From: Novosphingobium album (ex Liu et al. 2023)
GTDB taxonomy: Bacteria; Pseudomonadota; Alphaproteobacteria; Sphingomonadales; Sphingomonadaceae
Assembly (NCBI RefSeq): GCF_029076845.1
Contig: NZ_JARESE010000062.1
Coordinates: forward strand, 62,001 to 126,000
Direction: 5' to 3'
Length of the DNA: 64,000 nucleotides
The notes under the pieces were generated by a model. It ran no database searches and was not told where the DNA came from. It saw only the letters and a program-made list of their open reading frames with translations. Shown piece by piece: positions 42,664 to 51,384 of the stretch. Made by a program: the position numbers and the translations under genes. How positions within the stretch are numbered: position 1 is the stretch's first letter; each line of letters opens with the position of its first letter.

Positions 42664-43125
42664 TCAGCGCGCGCGCAGCCGCGCTTCAAGTTGTTTGCGG
42701 ATCTTGTGCAGCGCCTCGATCGCCTCGTGCACGTCCTGCATGTCGAGCGCGGGGATCAGTTCCTCGGCGATGGCGTCCGCCATGGCATCGGCCTGCCGCT
42801 TGAGCGCGATGCCGCGTTCGGTAGGGACCAGCAGCGCCGCGCGCTTGTGATCGGGATTGTCGGCGGCTTCGAGCAGGCCCGCGTCGCGCAGCGCATTGGC
42901 CGCGCGCTGGACGATCTGGCGCGGAAAGCCCAGCGAACGGCCGATCTGCGCGACCGTTGGCGGCCGCTCCGCCTCCACCACCGCGTTCAGCACCATGCTT
43001 TCGGACGGACCGAGGCCGACCGACTGGCGCGCGGCGGCGAACGCGCTTTTCAGGCGGCCATGCAGCCGGCTGGTCTCATCGACCAGGCCCACCAGCGGGT
43101 GGCGGGACGCGAATTTCCTCTCCAT
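42664..43125 (-). CDS. MarR-family transcriptional regulator
   Basis: 153 residues. The winged helix reads LGPSESMVLNAVVEAERPPTV, then IGRSLGFPRQIVQRAANALR and the wing EAADNPDHKRAALLVPTERG. It begins the operon with the kinase, acyl-CoA dehydrogenase, SDR and MDR genes. No Shine-Dalgarno precedes the ATG; instead a 35-bp inverted repeat starts at the start codon itself, so the mRNA may be leaderless, or translation depends on the upstream esterase message. A repressor sensing an acyl-CoA or its acid is the usual role of such proteins. Confidence 0.87.
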   Translation of the reverse strand: MERKFASRHPLVGLVDETSRLHGRLKSAFAAARQSVGLGPSESMVLNAVVEAERPPTVAQIGRSLGFPRQIVQRAANALRDAGLLEAADNPDHKRAALLVPTERGIALKRQADAMADAIAEELIPALDMQDVHEAIEALHKIRKQLEARLRAR

Positions 43126-43159
43126 GACTCGATCGTGTCATTTTGACATGATCGAGTCA
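43125..43159. promoter_or_regulatory. Tandem MarR-type operator at the marR start codon
   Basis: Two 16-bp sites, TGACTCGATCGTGTCA (43125-43140) and TGACATGATCGAGTCA (43144-43159), are separated by TTT. Each is nearly palindromic (TGACnnGATCnnGTCA) and the two together form one large inverted repeat with a single mismatch. Centre-to-centre distance is 19 bp. The block covers the marR ATG on one side and the esterase stop codon on the other. On the minus strand TTGACT (43161-43156) could be a -35 element. Confidence 0.7.
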
Positions 43160-44221
43160 ATCTGGCTGATCGAGACTTTCGAGCATCGTGTGCGCCAGGG
43201 CGAAAAACGCGGTCACGTCGCGCTGGGCCGATGGGATCACCTTGCGGAAAGTGGCAAAGCCGTGGATCAGGCCCTTGCCTTCGTAATAGGCCGTCGGCAC
43301 GCCCGCGGCGATCAGCTTGGCGGCATAGGCGCGGCCCTGATCGCGCAGGGGATCGAGCCCGGCCGTGACCAGCACCGTGGGCGGCAGGCCGGCAAGATCG
43401 CCCAGCAGCGGCGAGGCGCGCAGGCTCTTGGGATCGGCCGCGTAATGCTGCTGGAACAGCGCGGTGCTCCCGGCATCGAGCAGATAGCCCTCGGCAAAGG
43501 TTTTGAGCGAGGGATAGTCGTTCACGAAGTCGGTGGCCGGATAGATCGGAATCTGCATGATCACCGGCAGCGCCGCCGGCCTGTCGCGCAGCGCCGCCGC
43601 CGTCACCAGCGTCAGGTTGCCGCCCGCGCTGTCACCGCTCAGGACAAGGCCGGTGAAGGACCGGCCCATGGCGGCGCCGTTCGCCGCGATCCAGCGCGCC
43701 GCCGCCTCGCCATCGTCGGGCGCGGCGGGCCAGGGATGCTCGGGCGCAAGACGATATTCGACCGAGACCACCGGCAGATCCAGCGCGCGCGCCATTTCCG
43801 CTGCGAAGCCCGCGTAGGAATCGATGCTGCCCATCACATAGCCGCCGCCGTGGTAGAACACGACGACCGGGCCGGGCGCGCGATCGGCCCGCGCATCGAA
43901 CAGCCGCAGCTTCAGCGGGCCGCCGGGGCCGGGCATCTCGTAATCGGCCATCACCGCCAGATCGCCCGGCGGGAGATCCTGCGAGGGCACGGCATCGGGC
44001 GGCAGCTTGCGGACCATCGCCAGGAATTCGCGCGTGAACGGGGGCGGGGGATTGGCATTGAACCGTTCGAGGAACGCCTTGACGTCAGGCCGGACATAAG
44101 GGGCCGCCTCGCTGGCCCGCGCCGCCACCGCGGCGTCCTTCGCCAGCAGCGCCTGCGGCGCCATCGCCAGCCCCGCGCAGCAAGCCGCAAGAGCCAGACC
44201 CACGAATCGTGAACGTGCCAT
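43157..44221 (-). CDS. Secreted alpha/beta-hydrolase of the hormone-sensitive-lipase family
   Basis: 354 residues with a Sec-type signal peptide (MARSRFVGLALAACCAGLA, cleavage likely after AQALLA-type residues near 27). The HSL oxyanion motif is HGGGYVMG (124-131), the nucleophile elbow GDSAGG has S198, and the acid and histidine are in LDPLRDQG and LIHGFATF. It should hydrolyse short-chain or aromatic esters in the periplasm. Its stop codon lies inside the MarR operator. It may release acids that feed the downstream operon (inference). Confidence 0.88.
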   Translation of the reverse strand: MARSRFVGLALAACCAGLAMAPQALLAKDAAVAARASEAAPYVRPDVKAFLERFNANPPPPFTREFLAMVRKLPPDAVPSQDLPPGDLAVMADYEMPGPGGPLKLRLFDARADRAPGPVVVFYHGGGYVMGSIDSYAGFAAEMARALDLPVVSVEYRLAPEHPWPAAPDDGEAAARWIAANGAAMGRSFTGLVLSGDSAGGNLTLVTAAALRDRPAALPVIMQIPIYPATDFVNDYPSLKTFAEGYLLDAGSTALFQQHYAADPKSLRASPLLGDLAGLPPTVLVTAGLDPLRDQGRAYAAKLIAAGVPTAYYEGKGLIHGFATFRKVIPSAQRDVTAFFALAHTMLESLDQPD

Positions 44222-44341
44222 TGTCCTCTCCCTTCCCCTATTCTGATCGTGCCGCGCCCCCCGGCGCAAGGACCGGGGGGCAACGTGCCAGACATTACGC
44301 GGAGCAGGTGAAAGGGCATTTCTCGGGACGCTTGTGCCCCG

Positions 44342-46864
44342 TCAGTAGACCCCGCCCTGCTCTTCCGCGAAGTTCTTCGCCTCGCTCGGCGCGGCCTGGC
44401 GCTGCACGTCCGAGCGCTGCCGCTGCACGGCCCGAAGCTGGGCGATCAGCGCGTCGCGCTTCTTGGCGAATTCGTCCTCGGGCGTGTACTGGCGCGGCTC
44501 GGTATCGGGCTTGAAGGCTTCCCAGATCACCCCGGCCTTGGGATCGTTGCCCGGCTCCACGCCCATCACCTGCTTGCCCGAGACGCGGTCGATCCGCACC
44601 ATCCGCACGCCGGCCGGCGCGATGAAGGGCTGGTGCCCCCAGCGCTCCTTCGTGTTCAGCACCACCTGCTTGAAGATCGGCGCCGCCACGCGCCCGCCTT
44701 GCGCATAGCCGCCCAGCGAGCGCGGCGTATCGTAGCCGAGATAGACGCCCGCGACATAGTCCTGCGACCCGCCGACGAACCACACGTCGGTCGGCCCGCT
44801 GGTCGTGCCCGTCTTGCCGAACAGCGGCATGTCGAGATCGCGCAGCACCACGGCGGTGCCGCGAATGATCACGCCGGTCAGCATATGGACGACCTGGAAA
44901 GCGGTGTCCGGGTCCATCACCTGCTTGCCGCGCCGGTCGATGCGCGGCATCGGCTTGCCATCCCATTCGGCCATGTTGCAGCCGATGCAGCGGCGATCGT
45001 CACCCCGCCAGATCACCTTGCCGTTGCGATCCTGCACATAGTCGATCACCGACGCGGGATACTGCACGCCGTTGTTGGCCAGCGCCGAATAGGCATTGAC
45101 CATGCGCGACACGCTCGTCTCGCCCGCGCCCAGCGCGAACGAGAGATAGGGCTTGTATTCGCCGATACCCACGTTCTTGAACGTGCGGATGACGCGGTTC
45201 ATGCCCGCGTCGTTGGCGATGCGCACCGTCATCAGGTTGCGCGACTGTTCCAGGCCCCAGCGCATCGTGTGGTTGCCGCTGCCGCCGCCGCCGCCGAAGT
45301 TGCGGAAGCATTTCTGGCCCAGCCGCCCGCCCTGATAGACGCAGAACGTGCCGTCCAGCACGTGCGTCGCGGGCGTCATGCCCGCATCGAGGCCGGTGGC
45401 ATAGACGAAGGGCTTGATGGTCGATCCGGGCTGGCGCATCGCCTGCGTCGCCCGGTTGAACGAGCCGAGCCCGGCATCGAACCCGCCTTGCAGCGCCAGG
45501 ATGCGCCCGCTGGCCGGCTGCTCGATCACCATGCCGCCCGAAACCTCGGGGATCGTGCGCACGGCATAGCTGTTCGTGCCAACCGGCGCGGCGACGATGA
45601 CATCGCCGGCCTTCGCCTTGTCGGGCACGTTGCCCAGCTGCGCGGTCGCGCCATCGGCAAAGCCGATCCGCCCGGAGCCGTTCGCCGCATCGAGGATGAC
45701 GCCCACGCGCCAGTTCTCATAATTGATCGTCTTGTTCGAAACGACGAGCTGCGACTGCCAGTTGTCCAGATCGTCGATATGCGCGATCGGCCCGGTCCAG
45801 CCGCGGCCCGCATGGAACCGCAGCAGGCCGGCGCGCAAGGCATCCTGCACCGCCTTCTGCATTTCCATGTCGAGCGAGGTGCGCACCCACAGGCCGCCGG
45901 CATAGACGCTGAGCGGGCCATCCTCGGCGGTTTCGCCGTAGCGGTCGATCAGGCGGCGGCGCACTTCCTCCACGAAATAGCCCGTGGCCGGATCGTAGTT
46001 CTGGCCCTGGCGCGGGATCAGGCCGAGCGGCTGGGCCTTGGCCTCGTCCGCCTCGGCGCGCGTCGCCCAGCCGTTGTCGACCATCTGGTCGAGCACGTAG
46101 TTGCGGCGCGCGATCGCCATGCCTTCGTATTTCTTGCGGCCATAGCGTTCGGGCGCCTTGGGCAGAATGGCCAGGAACGCCGCCTCGTTCAGCTTCAGGT
46201 CGCCCACGTCCTTGCCGAAATAGGCGCGCGCGGCGGCCTGCACGCCAAAGCTCTGCCGGCCAAGCGGAATCTCGTTGAGATAAAGCTCCAGGATCTGCTG
46301 CTTGCTCAGCACGCCTTCGATGCGGCGGGCCAGCACCATTTCCTTCAGCTTGCGCGTGACCGAATATTCGTCCCCGATCAGGATGTTCTTGGCCACCTGC
46401 TGGGTGATGGTGGAACCGCCCTTGGCGCGCTCGCCCGAACCCAGCTTGGCGGCATAATCGAACACCGCGCCCAGCAGGCCGGTGTAATCGACGCCGCCAT
46501 GCGTCCAGAACGTCTTGTCCTCGGCCGAAAGGAACGCGTTCACCAGCGGCGTCGGGAAATCGACATAACGCAGCTGCACGCGCCTTTCGCGGGCATAGCT
46601 GTAGACGATCTCGCCATCAATGCCGCGCACCATGGTCGGCAAGGGCGGCTGGTAATCGAGCAGCTTGTCGGCCGACGGCAGGTTGCGCGTCAGCACGATC
46701 CAGAAGACGATCAGCGCGGCGAGCAGCACGCCGCCGGCAATCGCCAGCCGGCGCAGCCACTTGCGCTCACGCCAGGCCGTGCCGATCCACGCCAGCGCGC
46801 CACCCGCGTCGCGTCGAATCCGGTAGCGCAGGTTCTCGGGGGCGGGGTCGGCGGTCTCACTCAT
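44342..46864 (-). CDS. mrcA: Bifunctional penicillin-binding protein 1A
   Basis: 840 residues. A cytoplasmic N-terminus, one membrane helix (about 38-58: AIAGGVLLAALIVFWIVLT), then the glycosyltransferase-51 domain with EDKTFWTHGGVD and KGGSTITQQVAKN (near 150). The transpeptidase domain has the SxxK serine in QPGSTIKPFVY (near 480), SRN in EQSRNLMTV and KTGTTSGPTDVWFVG (near 683). It polymerises and cross-links peptidoglycan. A proline/alanine-rich tail closes the protein. It is followed, on the same strand's upstream side, by the amidase gene 51 bp away, an order common in the Sphingomonadales. Confidence 0.96.
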   Translation of the reverse strand: MSETADPAPENLRYRIRRDAGGALAWIGTAWRERKWLRRLAIAGGVLLAALIVFWIVLTRNLPSADKLLDYQPPLPTMVRGIDGEIVYSYARERRVQLRYVDFPTPLVNAFLSAEDKTFWTHGGVDYTGLLGAVFDYAAKLGSGERAKGGSTITQQVAKNILIGDEYSVTRKLKEMVLARRIEGVLSKQQILELYLNEIPLGRQSFGVQAAARAYFGKDVGDLKLNEAAFLAILPKAPERYGRKKYEGMAIARRNYVLDQMVDNGWATRAEADEAKAQPLGLIPRQGQNYDPATGYFVEEVRRRLIDRYGETAEDGPLSVYAGGLWVRTSLDMEMQKAVQDALRAGLLRFHAGRGWTGPIAHIDDLDNWQSQLVVSNKTINYENWRVGVILDAANGSGRIGFADGATAQLGNVPDKAKAGDVIVAAPVGTNSYAVRTIPEVSGGMVIEQPASGRILALQGGFDAGLGSFNRATQAMRQPGSTIKPFVYATGLDAGMTPATHVLDGTFCVYQGGRLGQKCFRNFGGGGGSGNHTMRWGLEQSRNLMTVRIANDAGMNRVIRTFKNVGIGEYKPYLSFALGAGETSVSRMVNAYSALANNGVQYPASVIDYVQDRNGKVIWRGDDRRCIGCNMAEWDGKPMPRIDRRGKQVMDPDTAFQVVHMLTGVIIRGTAVVLRDLDMPLFGKTGTTSGPTDVWFVGGSQDYVAGVYLGYDTPRSLGGYAQGGRVAAPIFKQVVLNTKERWGHQPFIAPAGVRMVRIDRVSGKQVMGVEPGNDPKAGVIWEAFKPDTEPRQYTPEDEFAKKRDALIAQLRAVQRQRSDVQRQAAPSEAKNFAEEQGGVY

Positions 46865-46915
46865 CGCGACGGCCCTCTAGCATGAGCCATTCGCGCAGCG
46901 CCAGCGGTTCGATCC

Positions 46916-47782
46916 TCATGCGCCGGCCCGCCGGGCGAAAAACACGCGGATCGCCTGCGCGGCGGCGGCGGCGATGGTTTGCCGGCCTTCCCCGGAATTG
47001 AGGTATTCCGCGTCCTGCGGGTTGCTGATGTAGCCGGTTTCGAACAGGACCGAGGGGATGTCCGGCGCCTTGAGCACGGCCAGCGCCGCGGTTTCGACGC
47101 CTTCGCGATGGAGCCGCACCTTGCCCTTCAGTTCGCGCAGCACCAGTTCGGCCGCTTCGTAGGAGCCGGCCTGCGCCTCGCGCTGCGACAGGTCGAGCAG
47201 GATCGCATCGACCGCGTCGCTGGTTTCGGAAAACGACACGCCGTTGATCTTGTCTGCCTGGTTCTCGCGCAGGGCGATGCGCGCGGCCGCCTCGCTCGAT
47301 CCCTTCTCGGACAGGACATAGACGCTGGCCCCGCGCGCCGTATCGTTGTCGATGCTGTCGGCGTGGATCGAGACGAACAGGTCCGCGCCCAGCCGCCGGG
47401 CGATGTCCGGCCGCTCGCCCAGGGTCAGGAAACGGTCGGTATCGCGGGTCAGCGCGACGCGGATGCCGCCGCCCGCCACCAGCCGGTCACGAATGGCGCG
47501 CGCGATCTGGAGCGCGACGGCCTTTTCGCGCACCTGCCCCTGCCCCGCGCCGGGATCGAAGCCGCCATGGCCCGGGTCGATCACCACCAGCGGCCGGCTG
47601 GCATCGGGCGGTCCCTCGATCCTGGGCAGGCCGATCCTGCCGTTCGCGGGCGGCAGTTCGATCCGCACGACATAGCCGTATCCGCCGCCGGCAAAACCGT
47701 ATTGCCGGTCGAGCACGATCATCGCAATGAGGAAGGCCAGCGGAACGGCAACGAGCAAGGCCAGCTGGATGCTGCGAGACAT
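46916..47782 (-). CDS. N-acetylmuramoyl-L-alanine amidase (Amidase_3)
   Basis: 288 residues. An N-terminal membrane anchor or uncleaved signal (LALLVAVPLAFLIAMIVL) precedes the zinc amidase domain: VIDPGHGGFDPGAG, DLFVSIHADSIDN and the catalytic Glu in VLFETGYISNPQDAEYL. It cleaves the bond between MurNAc and the stem peptide, acting in cell separation. There is no AMIN domain, so the protein is shorter than E. coli AmiC. It is cotranscribed with mrcA and divergent from rne. Confidence 0.92.
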   Translation of the reverse strand: MSRSIQLALLVAVPLAFLIAMIVLDRQYGFAGGGYGYVVRIELPPANGRIGLPRIEGPPDASRPLVVIDPGHGGFDPGAGQGQVREKAVALQIARAIRDRLVAGGGIRVALTRDTDRFLTLGERPDIARRLGADLFVSIHADSIDNDTARGASVYVLSEKGSSEAAARIALRENQADKINGVSFSETSDAVDAILLDLSQREAQAGSYEAAELVLRELKGKVRLHREGVETAALAVLKAPDIPSVLFETGYISNPQDAEYLNSGEGRQTIAAAAAQAIRVFFARRAGA

Positions 47783-48351
47783 GGTGCGGCCTGACTAGGG
47801 CGCGAAGGTCCGGGCCGCAATGGCCGATCAGGGATCTTCCCAATGTTTGTCGGAAGACTTTGTTAACGGACCCCCAACTAGGGTTAACGGCAAGGAACTT
47901 GCTGTCCAAGGTTATGAATGCTAGGCCCTTTCGACCCGGGCATGTCAGCTTTCGGTCCTCGTATTCCGGTTTTGAACGCCTACATGGTGCCGGACAGGAT
48001 CGGTCGAGCTGGGTTCCGGTCGTCTAATCCGGAAAATCTTTCCGGGTACGAACAGGTTGACGCGAGCCATGAGAAGCCATTTGCCGCCATTCCAGCCATC
48101 GCCCGAACGGGCATGGCCGGCTGGGCGGCAATCCGATGCGTGTCCGTTTTCGCCACGCATTCTCCCGCTCGCAGACACGAACGCCGGGGTTTGGGCGTTG
48201 GATTGCCCCACCCCGTTTCACACGAGCGCCCGCGAAGCGAACGGCCCCGCCACACATGGCCAGGCGTTTGCGCACTCGCAGGGCATTTTCGCACACACAC
48301 GCGCCGCGACAGCATATCCAGCAGGAACGCGGCGCGCCTGGAGATCATACA
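47783..48351 (+). promoter_or_regulatory. Long amidase-rne intergenic region with rne leader
   Basis: 569 bp without a supported gene. It contains a direct repeat GTTAACGG (47862-47869 and 47883-47890, spaced 21 bp), probable divergent promoters near 47800-47950, and a long putative rne 5' leader. An open frame from 48136 in the rne frame lacks a ribosome binding site and normal codon usage, so rne is started at 48352. RNase E leaders are known sites of autoregulation in enterobacteria; a similar role here is inference. Confidence 0.5.
48300..48336 (+). promoter_or_regulatory. Leader hairpin next to the rne ribosome binding site
   Basis: CGCGCCGCG (48300-48308) pairs perfectly with CGCGGCGCG (48328-48336) around a 19-base loop. 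The stem ends three bases before the TGGAG Shine-Dalgarno (48339-48343), so folding could influence initiation of rne translation or present an RNase E site. Confidence 0.5.
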
Positions 48352-51294
48352 ATGGCAACGCGCATGCTCATCGATGCGCGCCACCCGGAAGAAACGCGGG
48401 TGGCGGTACTCAAGGGGAACCGCATTGACGAGTTCGACTTTGAATCGGCTGACCGAAAGCAGATAAAGGGCAATATCTATCTGGCGAAAGTCACGCGGGT
48501 AGAACCTTCCCTGCAGGCCGCATTTGTCGACTTCGGCGGAAACCGGCACGGTTTCCTCGCTTTCAGCGAAATCCATCCCGACTATTACCAGATCCCGCGC
48601 GAGGATCGCGAAGCGCTGCTGGCCGAAGAGGCCGCGCACGCCGAGGAAGAAGCCGCGCTGCGCGCCAGCGAGGGCGATGACGACGACGAACGTTCCGAGG
48701 ACGGCGACGATCTGCTCGACGACGGCGGGCTGACCGAGGTCGACACGTCCGAGAAGTACGAAGTCGCGACGATCGAGGCCGGCAACGTCGAGAACGGCTT
48801 CGAACACGGCGATAACGACGACGAGGATGGCGAAGGCTCGGCCGACGAGGATGACGGCAATCGCCGCCGCGGCCGCCGCCGCCAGGGCAAGGGCCGCTCC
48901 AAGGAAGCCGACGAACTGCGCGCCAAGCGCATGGCGCTGCGCCGCCGCTACAAGATCCAGGATGTGATCCACCGGCGCCAGGTGCTGCTGGTGCAGGTCG
49001 TGAAGGAAGAACGGGGCAACAAGGGCGCGGCGCTGACCACGTACCTCAGCCTCGCCGGCCGCTATTGCGTGCTCATGCCCAATTCGAGCCACGGCGGCGG
49101 CATCAGCCGCAAGATCAGCTCGGCATCGGACCGCAAGCGCCTGAAGCAGATCATCGCCGAACTGAGCCTGCCGCGCTCGATGGGCTGCATCGTGCGCACC
49201 GCCGGCCTGTCGCGCACCAAGACCGAGATCAAGCGCGATTTCGACTATCTCGCCCGGCTGTGGGACGACCTGCGCGAAACCACGTTGCGCTCCTCCGCGC
49301 CGACGCTGATCCATTCGGACAGCGACCTCATCAAGCGCGCGATCCGCGACATCTACAATCGCGACATCGAGGAAGTCGTGGTCGAGGGCGAAGACGGCTA
49401 TCGCGCGGCCAAGGATTTCATGAAGCTGCTGATGCCCAGCCACGCGCGGCGGGTGAAGCCCTATTTCGATCCGGTGCCGCTGTTCCAGCGCTATGGCGCG
49501 GAAGACCAGCTTACCGCGATGTACGATCCGGTGGTCCAGCTTCGTTCCGGCGGCTACATCGTCATCAACCCGACCGAGGCGCTGGTTTCGATCGACATCA
49601 ACTCGGGCCGTTCCACCAAGGAATACGGCATCGAGGCGACCGCGCTCAACACCAACCTCGAAGCCGCGCACGAGATCGCCCGCCAGTTGCGCCTGCGCGA
49701 CATGGCCGGCCTCGTCGTCATCGACTTCATCGACATGGAATACGGGTCGAACGTCCGTAAGGTCGAGAAGGCGATGAAGGACGCGCTCAAGAACGATCGC
49801 GCGCGCATCCAGGTCGGCCGCATCTCCAGCTTCGGCCTGATGGAAATGAGCCGCCAGCGCCTGCGCACCGGCGTGCTCGAAGCGACGACGCGTTCGTGCC
49901 CGCACTGCGACGGTACGGGTCTGGTCCGCACCGCCAGCTCGGCCGGCCTTTCGGCGCTGCGCCTGATCGAGGACGAGGCGGCCAAGGGCAAGGGCAGCGT
50001 GATCTCGCTGTTCGCCAGCACCGAGGCGGCGGTCTACCTGCTCAACGCCAAGCGCGCCGATCTGGCCGACATCGAAATGCGTTACGGCGTTTCGGTCGAA
50101 GTCATTCCCGAGGGCGAGAACGAAGGCGCCAAGATGCGCGTGGCCTCTTCGGGCCCGCGGCTTGAGAACCCGCCTGTGTTCGAACCGATCATCGACCTTG
50201 ATGATGACGACGAAGTCTATCCCGAGGAAGACGAGTTCGAGGAAGCGGAAGAAGCCGAAACCTCCGATGAGGGTTCGGACGGCGGCGCCCGCCGCAAGCG
50301 GCGCAAGCGCCGGCGCGGCCGCAATCGCGATCGCCGCGAGGACCAGCCGGGCGAGACCTCCGGCGAGTTCGACGCCGAGGACGATGGCGAGGCCGAAGCG
50401 GAAGGCGACGCCGAAGGCGAGAGCGAGAGCGAGAGCGAGAGCGAAGGCACGTTCGAAACCACCACGGCCGAAGATGGCGACGCCCCGCGCAAGCGCCGGC
50501 GTCGCGGTGGCCGCCGTCGGCGCGGTCGTGGCCGTGGCGGCGAGAACGAGGGCGGCGAAGCGCCCGCCGGCGAGACGGATGCCGAATTCGAGGGCGAAGC
50601 CCGCGATGATGCGGACGCCTATGCCGAAGCGGAGCCTTATCGTGACGAGGCCGAACCGATCGCGCCCGAGCCGGTGAGCTACGCCGAGCCGGCTCCGGTC
50701 GCCGAGGCCGAGCTGGTCGAAGCCGCCGAACCCGCGCCCAAGCGCAGCCGTCGCCGCAAGAGCGCGCCGGCCGAGGAACCGGCCAGCATCGCAGCGCCCG
50801 CCGAAAAGCCCAAGCGCACGCGTCGCAAGAAGGCGGACACTGCCGCGCCGGTGGTCGAAGCCGCTGGTGATGCGGTCGAAGCGGTGGCTGGCGAGGCGGC
50901 CGTTGGCGAAACGGCCCCCGAGGTGGTCTCCGAGGTGCTCCCCGAGCCGGCCGACATCGTGGAAAAGCCCAAGCGCACCCGCCGCAAGAAGGTCGTCGAG
51001 GCCGAAGTCGATGCGCCCGAAGCGGTCGCGGTCGTGGAAAAGCCCAAGCGCACCCGCCGCGCCAAGGCAGCCGCCGCGCCCGAAGCAAGCGCGCCCGTCA
51101 CCGACGAAGCGCCCGTGAGCCAGCCTCTGGCGATCGAGCCGGCCGCCGGTGAGCCCGAACTGGCCATTCCGGCCGAAGCCGCGAACGCGGCCGAACAGCC
51201 GGTCGAGGCCCATGCTGCGGACGTCCATGCGTCCGAAGACGGCGACGACGGCAAGCCGCGTCGCGGCTGGTGGCAGCGCACCTTCGGCAACTGA
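48352..51294 (+). CDS. rne: Ribonuclease E
   Basis: 980 residues. The S1 domain (about 35-245) is interrupted at 85-195 by a highly acidic, then arginine-rich insert. The DNase I-like catalytic domain has D415 (SIDINSG) and D458 (IDFIDME), spaced 43 residues as in E. coli (D303/D346). The zinc-link is CPHC (C516, C519). From about 580 the tail is disordered: Asp/Glu blocks, RKRRKRRRGRNRDRR, RKRRRRGGRRRRGRGRGG and four KPKRTRRKK-like repeats, likely RNA- and partner-binding scaffolding of the degradosome. TGGAG precedes the ATG. An isolated transcription unit. Confidence 0.95.
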   Translation: MATRMLIDARHPEETRVAVLKGNRIDEFDFESADRKQIKGNIYLAKVTRVEPSLQAAFVDFGGNRHGFLAFSEIHPDYYQIPREDREALLAEEAAHAEEEAALRASEGDDDDERSEDGDDLLDDGGLTEVDTSEKYEVATIEAGNVENGFEHGDNDDEDGEGSADEDDGNRRRGRRRQGKGRSKEADELRAKRMALRRRYKIQDVIHRRQVLLVQVVKEERGNKGAALTTYLSLAGRYCVLMPNSSHGGGISRKISSASDRKRLKQIIAELSLPRSMGCIVRTAGLSRTKTEIKRDFDYLARLWDDLRETTLRSSAPTLIHSDSDLIKRAIRDIYNRDIEEVVVEGEDGYRAAKDFMKLLMPSHARRVKPYFDPVPLFQRYGAEDQLTAMYDPVVQLRSGGYIVINPTEALVSIDINSGRSTKEYGIEATALNTNLEAAHEIARQLRLRDMAGLVVIDFIDMEYGSNVRKVEKAMKDALKNDRARIQVGRISSFGLMEMSRQRLRTGVLEATTRSCPHCDGTGLVRTASSAGLSALRLIEDEAAKGKGSVISLFASTEAAVYLLNAKRADLADIEMRYGVSVEVIPEGENEGAKMRVASSGPRLENPPVFEPIIDLDDDDEVYPEEDEFEEAEEAETSDEGSDGGARRKRRKRRRGRNRDRREDQPGETSGEFDAEDDGEAEAEGDAEGESESESESEGTFETTTAEDGDAPRKRRRRGGRRRRGRGRGGENEGGEAPAGETDAEFEGEARDDADAYAEAEPYRDEAEPIAPEPVSYAEPAPVAEAELVEAAEPAPKRSRRRKSAPAEEPASIAAPAEKPKRTRRKKADTAAPVVEAAGDAVEAVAGEAAVGETAPEVVSEVLPEPADIVEKPKRTRRKKVVEAEVDAPEAVAVVEKPKRTRRAKAAAAPEASAPVTDEAPVSQPLAIEPAAGEPELAIPAEAANAAEQPVEAHAADVHASEDGDDGKPRRGWWQRTFGN
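50419..50442 (+). repeat. Hexanucleotide tandem repeat inside rne
   Basis: Four perfect copies of GAGAGC encode a Glu-Ser run in the acidic part of the RNase E tail. A slippage-prone tract that keeps the reading frame when units are gained or lost. Confidence 0.85.
50957..51060 (+). repeat. 29-bp exact direct repeat inside rne
   Basis: The bases at 50957-50985 recur without mismatch at 51032-51060, 75 bp apart and in frame. Both encode VEKPKRTRR. A third, diverged copy (EKPKRTRRKK) lies near 50802, and a fourth (PKRSRRRK) near 50740. This marks internal duplication of a basic linear motif. Confidence 0.8.
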
Positions 51295-51304
51295 GCTTGC
51301 CCAT

Positions 51305-51346
51305 GGCTGACACCCTTCCCGGCCACCGCCGGGAAGGGTGTCAGCC
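51305..51346. terminator. 19-bp perfect hairpin after rne
   Basis: GGCTGACACCCTTCCCGGC (51305-51323) pairs without mismatch with 51328-51346 around CACC. It lies 10 bp after the rne stop and 38 bp from the end of the convergent GST gene. No U-tract follows on either strand; the stem strength suggests a bidirectional terminator or 3'-end stabiliser. Confidence 0.65.
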
Positions 51347-51384
51347 TGCGCTGATATCTACTGGAAAAGCAGCGCAAGCCGCGC

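Noticed and set aside
48136..48351. Longer N-terminus for RNase E starting at 48136
   Set aside because: The extension is Arg/His/Pro-rich, lacks a ribosome binding site and does not resemble RNase E; the conserved start MATRMLIDARH at 48352 has its own Shine-Dalgarno.
50419..50442. GAGAGC array as a CRISPR or regulatory repeat
   Set aside because: Units are contiguous without spacers and encode a Glu-Ser run in frame inside rne.
47980..51228. Very long open frame (over 1,000 codons) on the minus strand opposite rne
   Set aside because: High-GC antisense frame with low-complexity Gly/Arg/Leu composition, no ribosome binding site and no recognisable domain; rne on the other strand is unambiguous.
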